DNA of 64,000 nt, taken from Paraburkholderia acidipaludis NBRC 101816 (GTDB taxonomy: Bacteria > Pseudomonadota > Gammaproteobacteria > Burkholderiales > Burkholderiaceae). The position numbers were made by a program, and so were the translations under genes. The stretch lies in NCBI RefSeq assembly GCF_000684975.1, contig NZ_BAXZ01000012.1, positions 62,001 through 126,000 on the forward strand, read 5' to 3'. The notes under the pieces were generated by a model. The model had not been told where the DNA came from. It was given only the letters and a program-made list of their open reading frames with translations, and made no database searches. Of the stretch, positions 17,164-25,719 are shown one piece after another (position 1 is the stretch's first letter; every line of letters starts with the position of its first letter).

Positions 17164-18570
17164 TCAGACGCCCGCGCCGCCCGCCGCGCGCGCACGCGGC
17201 TCCGCTTCCACGCCGCCCTTGCCGGCCGGCTCGTTGCCGTATTCGACGAGGCGGTTATAGAGCGTCTTCAGGCTGATGCCCAGAATCTCGGCGGCGCGCG
17301 TCTTCACGCCGCCGCATTGCTCGAGCGTGGCGAGGATCAGCTGACGGTCGGCGTCGGCGAGCGACGTGCCGAACGGGATCGTCACCGCCGTGCCGGCCAT
17401 CGGCTTCGACAGCGAGATCTGCAACGGCACGGCCGCCGTGAGTTCGCCGTCCGCGCCGGACATGATGTGCGCGCGCTGCACGTAGTTTTTCAGCTCGCGC
17501 ACATTACCGGGCCACGGGTAGGTCGCAAGCGTCTCGCGCACCGCCGGCGGGAACTGCTTCTTCGTGCCGTGCCGCTCGTTGAGTTCGTCGAGAAAAGACT
17601 GGGCGAGCAGTTCCACGTCCTTGCCGCGCTCGCGCAGCGGCGGCAGGCTGATCGGGAACACGTTGAGCCGGTGATAGAGGTCGAGCCGCAGCTTGCCTTC
17701 GGCCACGGCCTCTTCGGGATCGCGGTTCGTCGCGGCGATGAGGCGCACGTCGGTCTCGATCTCCTTCGTCGTGCCCACGCGCATGAACATGCCCGTCTCC
17801 AGCACGCGCAGCAGCTTCACCTGCAGCTCGATCGGCATTTCGGTGATTTCGTCGAGGAACAGCGTGCCGCCGTTCGCGCGCTCGAAGTAGCCCTTGTGCT
17901 GGCGATCCGCACCCGTGAACGAGCCGCGCTCGTGGCCGAACATCTCCGATTCGATCAGGTTGGGCGAGATCGCGCCGCAGTTCACGGCGAGGAATTCGTG
18001 CTTGCGCCGCAGGCTCAGCTGATGAATGGTCTGCGCGGCGACTTCCTTGCCGGTGCCCGATTCGCCCACGAGCATCACCGAAGCGGGCGTGGGCGCGACA
18101 CGGCCGATCTGGTCGTAGACGTCCTGCATGACCGCGGAATTGCCGAGCATGAGGCCGAAGCGCCCCATGCGGCGCAGCTCGCCGCGCAAGGTGCCGATCT
18201 CTGCCTTGAGGTCGCCCGCGCGCGGCAGGCGGTTCAGGATCGCCTTCACGCGCTGCAGGTTGATCGGCTTGACGAGGTAGTCGATCGCGCCCGCCTTGAG
18301 CGCGTCGACGGCGGTCTCGACGGTTGCGTGGCCCGTGATGACGACAAGCTCCACGCCCGAACGCGGGTCGAGATCCTGAAAGAGGTCCGTACCGCTGCCG
18401 TCGGGCAGCTTCAGGTCGGTGAAAACGACGTCGGGCATCTGCCGCACGAGCTGGATGCGGGCTTCGCGCAGGTCGCCGGCCTGAGCCGTGGTGAGTCCGT
18501 CCTCTCCCACGACGACGGCGAGCGCCTCGCGGGTTTCTGCATCGTCGTCGACAATCAATACATGTGGCAT
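17164..18570 (-). CDS. Sigma-54-dependent response regulator (NtrC type)
   Basis: 468 residues. Receiver domain 1-120 with acidic pocket D8-D10, phosphoacceptor Asp52 and K101 in L-V-K-P. The AAA+ domain (~145-380) has Walker A G-E-S-G-T-G-K-E, Walker [10 protein letters not shown] and the sigma-54 loop as G-S-F-T-G-A, with Ser where Ala is usual. A Fis-type helix-turn-helix closes the protein ([18 protein letters not shown]), then a Gly/Ala tail. No histidine kinase is adjacent, so it is an orphan regulator here. Target promoters unknown. Confidence 0.93.
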   Translation of the reverse strand: MPHVLIVDDDAETREALAVVVGEDGLTTAQAGDLREARIQLVRQMPDVVFTDLKLPDGSGTDLFQDLDPRSGVELVVITGHATVETAVDALKAGAIDYLVKPINLQRVKAILNRLPRAGDLKAEIGTLRGELRRMGRFGLMLGNSAVMQDVYDQIGRVAPTPASVMLVGESGTGKEVAAQTIHQLSLRRKHEFLAVNCGAISPNLIESEMFGHERGSFTGADRQHKGYFERANGGTLFLDEITEMPIELQVKLLRVLETGMFMRVGTTKEIETDVRLIAATNRDPEEAVAEGKLRLDLYHRLNVFPISLPPLRERGKDVELLAQSFLDELNERHGTKKQFPPAVRETLATYPWPGNVRELKNYVQRAHIMSGADGELTAAVPLQISLSKPMAGTAVTIPFGTSLADADRQLILATLEQCGGVKTRAAEILGISLKTLYNRLVEYGNEPAGKGGVEAEPRARAAGGAGV

Positions 18571-18798
18571 CGCGTCTCGTCAGTCGTGAAAGTTGAATGA
18601 CCCCACTCGGCCGTCGCCCCCGCACCCGGCGCCGGGCAACGGCAACCGGCGCCTGACGGCGCCTACGGCGGTGCTGCACAGTGGAGTACGAAGCGGCGGA
18701 ATACGCGCCGAAGAGGCTGCAGGCGCGGTTTAACCGCATTGACGCAACAATCTCGCCGTCATTCGGCGATCCCGGAACCGATTGTTGTAGATATGACC

Positions 18799-18804
18799 AT
18801 TATA
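18799..18804 (-). promoter_or_regulatory. TATAAT -10 candidate in the gap before the response regulator
   Basis: A perfect TATAAT on the minus strand about 230 nt upstream of the regulator start, in an AT-rich patch that also holds an ATATG/CATAT inverted repeat (18791-18811). No good -35 at the right distance. The rest of 18571-18883 holds no gene that I can support. Confidence 0.35.
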
Positions 18805-18883
18805 GACATATTCGAGATAGAGGCGCACGCAGGGCCTCAGCGCGCGCCTACCTCGAGTCTTTCTGGCCTGACGGGATGCCCCT

Positions 18884-19174
18884 TCAGGCGTTGCCGTGAG
18901 GAAACGGCCAGGGCGTACCCGCGGCGCCGTTCGCCGACGGCGCCGAAGCGGCGCCCAGGGTCGCTTCATTCGCCGACGCGCCGGCCTCGACCGCGCCGTC
19001 CACCGCCGACGCAAGCGAACCGCCTTCTCCTTCCCAGCGATTCAGTTCGCGGTGGTAAGTGAAACGCTGCGCCCGATGGCGCTGCGACCAGCGCCAGGCC
19101 AGCATCCCCGCCGTTGCACCGATCGCCCCGACGGCAATCAGCGCGCTGGCCAGATTCGTCCTGTTCCTCGACAT
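18884..19174 (-). CDS. Small single-span membrane protein
   Basis: 96 residues from the ATG at 19174, with GGGAGG about 8 nt upstream. One hydrophobic segment (about residues 8-27, A-S-A-L-I-A-V-G-A-I-G-A-T-A-G-M-L) is followed by a basic W-R-W-S-Q-R-H-R stop-transfer stretch, so the C-terminus should be cytoplasmic. The rest is Ala/Gly/Ser-rich and disordered. No family recognised. It lies between two sigma-54 activator genes. Confidence 0.6.
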   Translation of the reverse strand: MSRNRTNLASALIAVGAIGATAGMLAWRWSQRHRAQRFTYHRELNRWEGEGGSLASAVDGAVEAGASANEATLGAASAPSANGAAGTPWPFPHGNA

Positions 19175-19473
19175 CTTGCGTCCTCCCAGTTTCGTCGGTC
19201 CAATCTCTTTGCACGGGATGAGCCGGTAAAGTTCGCACTTCGCGCCAACGCAGCCGCCCTCCCTGATGTTCTCGATTCCCGCAGACGCCACGAGTTCCGC
19301 AGCAGGATTCATGCCGTCTGTCCGTCCCGCGCGGCGAGCGGCGGCGGCGGCCACCTGGCCGCTCCATTGCCGTGCAACATGCGACAGTGGTTAAATGTTT
19401 ACGAGATAGAAACAAAGTGGCCGTCGGCGCGCGGCAGCGTAACGACCGAAACCCTTTGCAGGACGATTACCCT

Positions 19474-20592
19474 ATGGCATCAACCGAACCGGGCTCGCCC
19501 GCCACGAGGCGTGACACCCCCGGCGACAAATCTGGCAACAGCGCCGGCAGCGGCGCCGGCAAAAACGCCGGCAACGAAACCGGAAGCGCCGGTGCGCGCG
19601 CCGCAGGCCTGCAATCCTATGGCCTGCTCTTCGGATCGTCGGAGGTGATGCTGGACCTCTATGCGCAGATCGAGCGCGTGGCCGTCACCGACGCCACGGC
19701 GCTGATCGTCGGCGAATCGGGCACCGGCAAGGAACTCGTCGCGCGCACGATACACGAGCGCGGCGCGCGGCACGACGGCCCGTTCATCGCGGTCAACTGC
19801 GGCGCGATCCCCGACGAACTGATCGAAGCCGAGCTCTTCGGCCACGAGAAGGGCAGCTTCACGGGCGCCGTGCAGGCACGCGACGGCCACTTCGAACACG
19901 CGCGCGGCGGCACGCTGTTCCTCGACGAAATCACCGAGATGTCGCTCCTGCATCAGGTGAAGCTCCTGCGCGCGCTCGAAACCGGTGAATATCTCCCGGT
20001 GGGCGGCAGTGCCGCCATCCGCGGCGACGTGCGCATCATCGCCGCGACCAACCGCGACCCTGTCGTCGCCGTGAAGGAAGGCTGCCTGCGCGAGGACCTG
20101 ATGTACCGCCTCGCCGTATTTCCGCTGCGCACGCCGCCGCTGCGCGAACGCGAGCGCGACCGCGAACTGCTCGCGCAGCACTTTCTCGCGGAACTCAACG
20201 AACAGGAGCGCACGCAAAAGACCTTCAGCAAGCGCGCGCTCGACGCGGTGCGCAACTGGTCGTGGCCCGGCAACGTGCGCGAGCTGAAGAACGCGGTCTA
20301 TCGCGCGTTCATCCTCGCGGAGAAAGTGGTGGAGATCACGCATCCGCAACTCGTGCCGCGCGTGAAAAAGCCCGTCACCCAGGGCGACGCGATGAGCGTG
20401 TGGATCGGCACGCCGCTCGCCGACGCGCAGAAACAGATCATCCTCGGCACGCTCAAGTACTGCGGCGGCGACAAACGGCTCGCCGCGCGCACGCTGGGCG
20501 TGAGCCTCAAGACGCTCTACAACCGGCTCGGCAGCTACGGCGCCGAAGACAGCGACGAAGGCGGCGAGACGAGCGAGCGCGAGCCCGGCTAA
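19474..20592 (+). CDS. Sigma-54-dependent activator without a receiver domain
   Basis: 372 residues from the ATG at 19474. The first ~45 residues are Gly/Ala/Ser-rich and disordered, so no sensor domain is visible. The AAA+ domain starts near residue 48, with Walker A G-E-S-G-T-G-K-E, the loop G-S-F-T-G-A and Walker [10 protein letters not shown]. The Fis-type helix-turn-helix ([16 protein letters not shown]) ends the protein. It resembles the response regulator at 17164-18570 in both AAA+ and DNA-binding parts, so the two look paralogous. How its activity is controlled is not visible. Confidence 0.9.
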   Translation: MASTEPGSPATRRDTPGDKSGNSAGSGAGKNAGNETGSAGARAAGLQSYGLLFGSSEVMLDLYAQIERVAVTDATALIVGESGTGKELVARTIHERGARHDGPFIAVNCGAIPDELIEAELFGHEKGSFTGAVQARDGHFEHARGGTLFLDEITEMSLLHQVKLLRALETGEYLPVGGSAAIRGDVRIIAATNRDPVVAVKEGCLREDLMYRLAVFPLRTPPLRERERDRELLAQHFLAELNEQERTQKTFSKRALDAVRNWSWPGNVRELKNAVYRAFILAEKVVEITHPQLVPRVKKPVTQGDAMSVWIGTPLADAQKQIILGTLKYCGGDKRLAARTLGVSLKTLYNRLGSYGAEDSDEGGETSEREPG

Positions 20593-20632
20593 GCCGCGGC
20601 GCCAAGCAGATCCGCACTTGCATCGCAGCATA

Positions 20633-20649
20633 TTTTGCAAACTTTTGCA
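20633..20649 (+). repeat. TTTTGCA direct repeats, 10-bp spacing
   Basis: TTTTGCA occurs at 20633-20639 and again at 20643-20649, one helical turn apart, about 120 nt upstream of the lipoprotein pair. It could be a regulator site for that pair. Not tested. Confidence 0.35.
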
Positions 20650-20764
20650 CTTTCCCTATCCCCTTCCCCGGTAGCGTCCTGCACAATTCGCGACAGCACA
20701 AAAGCGCGCCGCATGCCGTTTGCAGGCCGTCCTGCAGGCCGCTGGCGCAAGGCAGGGATAGAAC

Positions 20765-21352
20765 ATGCAAGAACGACGCGCCGCGCAACGGCTCACATCC
20801 TCGGTTGAATCCGCTCCCCCTTCCTTTTCGCCGCGACGCGCGGCCTCGCTCGCACTGCTTGCCGCGCTGAGCCTCGCCTGCGGGGCATGCAGCTCGCTCT
20901 ATTCCGAAGGGGCGCAGACGGGCGCCGGTATCGGCGGCGCCGCGATCGCCTCGAAGGTCACGAACAACGCCGCGGTCGCGACGGGTATCGGCCTTGGTTT
21001 CGTGGCCGCCGCGAAGGCCGGCGTGCAGTACTCCGAACGGGTCGTCCACCGCAACACCCAGGACAGCATCGCGAAGGTTGCCGGGCCGCTCGACGTGGGC
21101 GGCGTCGCCCCGTGGTCCATCACGCACTCGTTCCCGATCGAGGACGACGAGCATGGCCGCGTGACCGTGAGCCGCGTGATCAGCAGCGGCGCGCTGGACT
21201 GCAAGGAAATCGTGTTCTCGGTCGATCACGACGCGACGAAGGACGCCGCCGCCACGAGCGCGTTCTACGTGGCCGCCGTCTGCCGCGACGGCGGCGCCTG
21301 GAAGTGGGCCTCCGCCGAGCCTGCCACCGACCGCTGGGGTGCGCTGCAATGA
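20765..21352 (+). CDS. Lipoprotein, first of a tandem paralogous pair
   Basis: 195 residues. A long N-region (~24 residues), a hydrophobic stretch and A-C-G-A-C-S-S give a lipoprotein signal. A Gly/Ala-rich hydrophobic stretch follows (~residues 50-80, glycine-zipper-like), then a C-terminal domain with V-G-G-V-A-P-W-S-I-T-H, L-D-C-K-E-I-V-F-S-V and W-K-W-A-S-A-E-P-A. That domain is shared with the next gene, with which it overlaps by 4 nt. Probably membrane-anchored in the periplasm. Function unknown. Confidence 0.75.
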   Translation: MQERRAAQRLTSSVESAPPSFSPRRAASLALLAALSLACGACSSLYSEGAQTGAGIGGAAIASKVTNNAAVATGIGLGFVAAAKAGVQYSERVVHRNTQDSIAKVAGPLDVGGVAPWSITHSFPIEDDEHGRVTVSRVISSGALDCKEIVFSVDHDATKDAAATSAFYVAAVCRDGGAWKWASAEPATDRWGALQ

Positions 21353-21918
21353 CCGCGCGCACCGCCGCAGCCGCATCCGCGCCCGGCGCGCCGCTCGCGG
21401 GTCCGCTTCTACGCCCCGGTGCGCGTTTCCTCGCGCTCGCCGCCTTGTGCGCCGGCGCGGCACTGGCCGCGAGCGGCTGCGCCTCGATCGGCGCCGCCAG
21501 CGGCGCGGCCGCGGCCGCCGCAACGGGCATCGTCACGGCCAACCCGGCCGTCGGCGTCGGCGTGGGCATCGCGGTTCAGGCCGCCACGGACGAGGCCGTG
21601 AACCGCTTCATGAAGAACATGCACGCCGATCAGCAGGACATGATCGCCCAAACCGCCGGCCGGCTGCCCGTGGGCGGCATGGACATCTGGCGCGTCAAGC
21701 ACCAGCTGCCGGTCGAGAACGGCCACGGGCAGGTGCGCGTGACGCGGGCGTTCTCGTCGGCGCTCGCGCTGTGCAAGGAATTCGTGTTCTCGGTGCAGGA
21801 CGGCGAGGCCGCGGACGCCCCCGAGCAGTGGTACACCGCGAGCACCTGCCGCGACGCCGGCGGCTGGAAGTGGGCGTCGGCCGAGCCGGCGGTCGAGCGC
21901 TGGGGCACGCTGCAGTAA
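21349..21918 (+). CDS. Lipoprotein, second of a tandem paralogous pair
   Basis: 189 residues. Starts at an ATGA overlap with the previous stop, so translation is coupled. Signal ends A-A-S-G-C-A. It repeats the layout of its neighbour: lipobox, Gly/Ala-rich hydrophobic stretch, then V-G-G-M-D-I-W-R-V-K-H, L-C-K-E-F-V-F-S-V and W-K-W-A-S-A-E-P-A-V-E-R-W-G-T-L-Q. The shared Cys pair (C-K-E and S-T-C-R-D) may form a disulfide, which is inference. The pair arose by tandem duplication. A strong terminator follows. Confidence 0.75.
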   Translation: MTARTAAAASAPGAPLAGPLLRPGARFLALAALCAGAALAASGCASIGAASGAAAAAATGIVTANPAVGVGVGIAVQAATDEAVNRFMKNMHADQQDMIAQTAGRLPVGGMDIWRVKHQLPVENGHGQVRVTRAFSSALALCKEFVFSVQDGEAADAPEQWYTASTCRDAGGWKWASAEPAVERWGTLQ

Positions 21919-21936
21919 GCGTGTCAAAAGCTGCAG

Positions 21937-21966
21937 AAAAAACGGTCGCCTTGGGCGACCGTTTTT
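21937..21966. terminator. Bidirectional terminator
   Basis: AAAAACGGTCGCC, a short TTG-containing loop, then GGCGACCGTTTTT. A runs on one side and T runs on the other allow use from both strands. It sits between the convergent lipoprotein pair and ABC transporter genes. Confidence 0.9.
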
Positions 21967-21987
21967 GCTGGCGGGCACTGCCGGCGT

Positions 21988-23334
21988 TCAGGACTCGACG
22001 TCCTCGAGGCTGAAGATCTCCGACTGGTCGTTGTACGAGAAGATCTCGCCGTAACGGCCCCAGTCGATCACCGTATCGAGCGTTTCTTCGGCGGCGCCGT
22101 CGGAGAGGAAATCCTCCAGCTCCTGCTCGAAGCGCACGCGCGGCGCGCGGTGTCCCGGACGCTCGTTGAGCACCTTCTTGATCCGCGCCGCGAGCGGCAC
22201 GTGGCGCAGCAGGTGCTCCGCGAACATCATCTTGCGCTCCTGCGTGCCGAACTCGGCGAACACGCGCCCCGGCGGCGTGAGCAGCACGTCGCCCTCGCGC
22301 ACGTCGGCAAAGCCGAGGTTCTGCAGCATTTCGGCGATCGGGAACAGGTCGTCCACTTCCAGATGCAGCGTGCGCGCGATTTCCGGCATGTCGGCGCGGC
22401 CGTGGTACGGCGCCATCGCCAGCGTTTCGATCAAACCCGCCATCAGGTTGGTGGACACGCGCGGCAGCCAGCTGCCGAGCTCCAGCCCCTTCTTCGTGGT
22501 CTCGCCGATCTGGCGCGCGGTCATCTTCGCGTAGATGTCGTCCACCAGCTTGCGGAACGCCGGGTCGAGACGGTTGCGCGGGTGCTTGAACGGCACCTCG
22601 ATCTCGGCCACGACGCGCCCCGGGTTCGACGAAAGCACGAGAATGCGGTCGCACATGAACACCGCTTCCTCGATGTTGTGCGTGACGATCAGCACCGATT
22701 TGATCGGCAGGCGACCCTGGGTCCACAGGTCGAGCAGGTCGGTACGCAGCGTTTCGGCGGTCAGCACGTCGAGCGCGGAAAACGGCTCGTCCATCAGCAT
22801 CAGCATCGGGTCGACCACGAGCGCGCGCGCGAAGCCCACGCGCTGGCGCATGCCGCCCGAGAGCTCGCGCGGGTAGGCATTCTCGAAGCCGTCCAGACCG
22901 ATCAGGTCGATGGCGGCCAGTGCGCGCTCGCGGCGCTCCTGTGCGCCCACGCCTTGCGCTTCGAGGCCCGCTTCCACGTTCTGCAGCACCGTGAGCCACG
23001 GGAACAGCGCGAAGGTCTGGAACACCATCGCGACGCCTTCGGCCGGGCCGTCGAGCGGCTTGCCGCGCCAGGTGACCTCGCCGGAAGTCGGCGAGATCAG
23101 GCCGGCGATGATGCGCAGGAGCGTGGACTTGCCCGAGCCCGAACGGCCCAGCAGCCCGACAATTTCGCCTTCACGCAGCGAGAGATTCGCGTCGTCGAGC
23201 ACGAGCAGCTCGCCCTGGGCCTTGCTGAAGCCCCGGCACACGTCCTGCACGCGCAGGATTTCCTCGCCGAGCCGCGGCGGAGCCGGCGTCTCGACATCGC
23301 TGTTTGCGGCACTCATAGTCTTGGGATTTTGCAT
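21988..23334 (-). CDS. Nitrate/sulfonate-type ABC transporter ATPase with C-terminal extension
   Basis: 448 residues. The ATPase part (~20-260) has Walker A G-R-S-G-S-G-K-S-T, signature L-S-G-G-M-R-Q-R-V and Walker B L-M-L-M-D-E-P, closest to the NrtD/SsuB/TauB group. The last ~170 residues (from P-R-V-S-T-N-L-M-A-G-L-I-E-T) match the AAA-associated C-terminal domain found on some of these ATPases, with a winged-helix-like L-H-L-E-V-D-D-L-F-P. That part may sense substrate or regulate activity. It lies 28 nt downstream of the permease gene. Substrate unknown. Confidence 0.88.
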   Translation of the reverse strand: MQNPKTMSAANSDVETPAPPRLGEEILRVQDVCRGFSKAQGELLVLDDANLSLREGEIVGLLGRSGSGKSTLLRIIAGLISPTSGEVTWRGKPLDGPAEGVAMVFQTFALFPWLTVLQNVEAGLEAQGVGAQERRERALAAIDLIGLDGFENAYPRELSGGMRQRVGFARALVVDPMLMLMDEPFSALDVLTAETLRTDLLDLWTQGRLPIKSVLIVTHNIEEAVFMCDRILVLSSNPGRVVAEIEVPFKHPRNRLDPAFRKLVDDIYAKMTARQIGETTKKGLELGSWLPRVSTNLMAGLIETLAMAPYHGRADMPEIARTLHLEVDDLFPIAEMLQNLGFADVREGDVLLTPPGRVFAEFGTQERKMMFAEHLLRHVPLAARIKKVLNERPGHRAPRVRFEQELEDFLSDGAAEETLDTVIDWGRYGEIFSYNDQSEIFSLEDVES

Positions 23335-23362
23335 CGCGTTTGCCTTCGTTTCTCAATCGGTC

Positions 23363-25126
23363 TCAGTCCAGCCGCAGCCTGGCTTCGGCGTGAGCGTACA
23401 GCGGGCGCCAGAGCAGGCGGTTGAACAGCGTCACGAACAGGGACATCACCGCGATGCCCAGAATGATCTTCGGAAAGTCGCCGGCGGCCGTGGTCTGCGC
23501 GATATAGGCGCCGAGGCCATGCGCCTGCACCTTCGTGTCGCCCCACTGCACGAATTCCGAAACGATGCTCGCGTTCCACGCGCCGCCCGACGCCGTGATC
23601 GCGCCCGTGATGTAGTACGGGAAGATGCCCGGCAGCATGACCTTGCGCCACCACTGCCAGCCGCGAATGCGAAAGTTCGTCGCGGCTTCGCGGTAGTCGT
23701 TCGGATAGGCGCTCGCGCCGGCAATCACGTTGAAGAGGATATACCACTGCGTACCGAGCACGATCAGCGGCGAGAGCCAGATGTCCGGGTTCAGGTGAAA
23801 CTTCACGATGACGATCACGAACACCGGGAACAGCAGGTTCGCGGGGAACGCGGCCAGGAACTGCGCGAGCGGCTGGACCTTCTCGGCGAGCGCGGGGCGC
23901 AGGCCGATCAGCACGCCGATCGGCACCCAGATGACCGAAGCGATCACGATCAGCAGCAGGACGCGCACGAGCGTGATGAGCCCGAGCACGAGCACGTGGC
24001 CCACCTCGTCGAGCGTCACGCCGGTGCGCACATAGGCCACGACGCGCCACACCACGTACACCGTGAGCGCGAGCACGAGGATCGCCCACACCACGTCGCC
24101 GACGCGCGAACGCAGCGTGCCCTTGCCCGGCGCCGCCGGCATGGCGCGTTCGATCACGGGGAAAGACGGCAGCCTGAGCGGCACGCGCGCCGCCGTCGTG
24201 AAGAACCAGCCCACCGGCATGAGCATCTGCTGGATCAGGTGGGTACGGCGTCCGAGATCGAGCAGCCAGGATCCCGGCGCATCGCCCGAGCTCGTCGTTT
24301 CCATGCGGAACTTGTCGGCCCAGGAGACGAGCGGACGGAACAGCAACTGGTCGTAAGCGACGATCACGACCGTCATCGCGAGAATCACCCAGCCCACCGC
24401 GCCGAGATTCTTGTCCGAGATGGCCTGGGACAGATACGCGCCGATGCCCGGCAGCGTGATCGTGTTGTTGCCCACCGTGATCGCTTCCGAAGCCACCACG
24501 AAGAACCACCCGCCCGACATCGACATCATCATGTTCCAGATGAGGCCCGGCATCGAGAACGGCACTTCCAGTTTCCAGAAGCGCTGCCAGCCCGTGAGGT
24601 GGAAGCCCTTCGAGACTTCATCCAGATCGCGCGGCACCGTGCGCAGCGACTGGTAGAAGCTGAACGTCATGTTCCACGCCTGGCTCGTCCAGATGGCGAA
24701 GATCGCGGCCAGCTCGGCGCCCAGCACGCGGCCCGGGAACAGCGAGAGGAAGAACGTCACGGTAAACGAGATGTAGCCCAGCACCGGCACCGACTGCAGG
24801 ATGTCGAGAATCGGCACGAGCACCTGGCCCGCGCGGCGGCTCTTGGCCGCGAGCGTGCCGTAGACGAGCGTGAAGACGAGCGAGGCCACCATGGCCGCGA
24901 GCATGCGCAGCGTGGTGCGCATCGCGTACTCGGGCAGCATGCGCGGATCGGTGGAGATCACCTGGGTCTTGAGCGTCGACATCGGCGCAAGCGTCTGATG
25001 GAAGCCGATGGCCGCCATCGCGATCAGGCAGATGATGAGCGGAAACGCGACGAAGTCCCAGCGATTGGGCAGCACGCGCCACGCCGAGGCGTTGGCCGTG
25101 CGGTTCAGGTTGAAGCCGAAGTCCAT
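23363..25126 (-). CDS. Double ABC permease (two fused permease domains)
   Basis: 587 residues, about twice the usual permease length, with two inner-membrane permease domains (about residues 60-300 and 350-580). Each carries an EAA-like loop: E-V-S-K-G-F-H-L-T-G-W-Q-R-F-W-K-L-E-V-P in the first, E-A-A-T-N-F-R-I-R-G-W-Q-W-W-R-K-V in the second. This makes a one-chain heterodimer equivalent. The family normally serves nitrate, sulfonate or bicarbonate uptake. No periplasmic binding-protein gene is nearby, which is odd for an importer. First gene of a two-gene operon. Confidence 0.88.
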   Translation of the reverse strand: MDFGFNLNRTANASAWRVLPNRWDFVAFPLIICLIAMAAIGFHQTLAPMSTLKTQVISTDPRMLPEYAMRTTLRMLAAMVASLVFTLVYGTLAAKSRRAGQVLVPILDILQSVPVLGYISFTVTFFLSLFPGRVLGAELAAIFAIWTSQAWNMTFSFYQSLRTVPRDLDEVSKGFHLTGWQRFWKLEVPFSMPGLIWNMMMSMSGGWFFVVASEAITVGNNTITLPGIGAYLSQAISDKNLGAVGWVILAMTVVIVAYDQLLFRPLVSWADKFRMETTSSGDAPGSWLLDLGRRTHLIQQMLMPVGWFFTTAARVPLRLPSFPVIERAMPAAPGKGTLRSRVGDVVWAILVLALTVYVVWRVVAYVRTGVTLDEVGHVLVLGLITLVRVLLLIVIASVIWVPIGVLIGLRPALAEKVQPLAQFLAAFPANLLFPVFVIVIVKFHLNPDIWLSPLIVLGTQWYILFNVIAGASAYPNDYREAATNFRIRGWQWWRKVMLPGIFPYYITGAITASGGAWNASIVSEFVQWGDTKVQAHGLGAYIAQTTAAGDFPKIILGIAVMSLFVTLFNRLLWRPLYAHAEARLRLD

Positions 25127-25359
25127 TCAGGCGTCTCCCTGGCAGAGCGTAATGCAATTCGCATCGACGCCGGGCGCATCGCCCGGCTGTGACAAATCGA
25201 GGAAGGCAAGGCGCATGGGCACAAATACTCGTTGGCGTTGATCAAGCGTGCGGCGTGGGCACCGCCGCACACACTGCGCGCAGCTGCCGGCGATCCCCGG
25301 CATCTGCGCCATGACAGCAATCTTTGCAGGCTTGCCCTGATTTGAAGGGAACGACACTA

Positions 25360-25372
25360 CACAACCTTTGTG
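25360..25372 (-). promoter_or_regulatory. CACAA-CCT-TTGTG palindrome upstream of the permease operon
   Basis: A perfect 5-3-5 inverted repeat about 235 nt upstream of the permease start. Overlapping it on the minus strand is TTGTAT, 17 nt, TAGTGT, a plausible weak promoter, so it could be an operator. The remaining gap 25127-25719 holds no gene that I can support. Confidence 0.4.
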
Positions 25373-25605
25373 ACAGATACAACCTCGCCTTCGTGAACAA
25401 CAACGCATTGGCCGCCCCGCGCCGGAACTGGCTAGCCGCCCCGGCGCTTCGGTCCGCCCAATGGTCGCGAACGCGCCGCAGGCACACGAGGCGGACCCGC
25501 GCGAAGCCCCCGCCGCAGACAGGCCGCCGCAAAACCATGGCAAAAAGTGCAGCCGAAGTGCGGTCAGGCCCGCTCAACGGAGGATCGCAGGCGCGATTCG
25601 AGCGG

Positions 25606-25611
25606 TAAAAT
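25606..25611 (+). promoter_or_regulatory. TAAAAT -10 candidate for the diguanylate cyclase gene
   Basis: TAAAAT in a GC-rich setting (G-G-TAAAAT-CGCG), about 110 nt upstream of the ATG. No -35 match seen. Confidence 0.35.
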
Positions 25612-25719
25612 CGCGGCGTGACGGCGGATGCGAGGCGGGTACCGCCGCCCTGAAGCCGCCGCGCCCGCCGGCCGCGCCGCCTACCGCCGAACCACGCCCA
25701 TCCACGACTCCCAAGGCCG

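Noticed and set aside
25127..25719. Short frames in the gap between the ABC operon and the cyclase gene
   Set aside because: Low-complexity products, no ribosome sites and no consistent codon bias.
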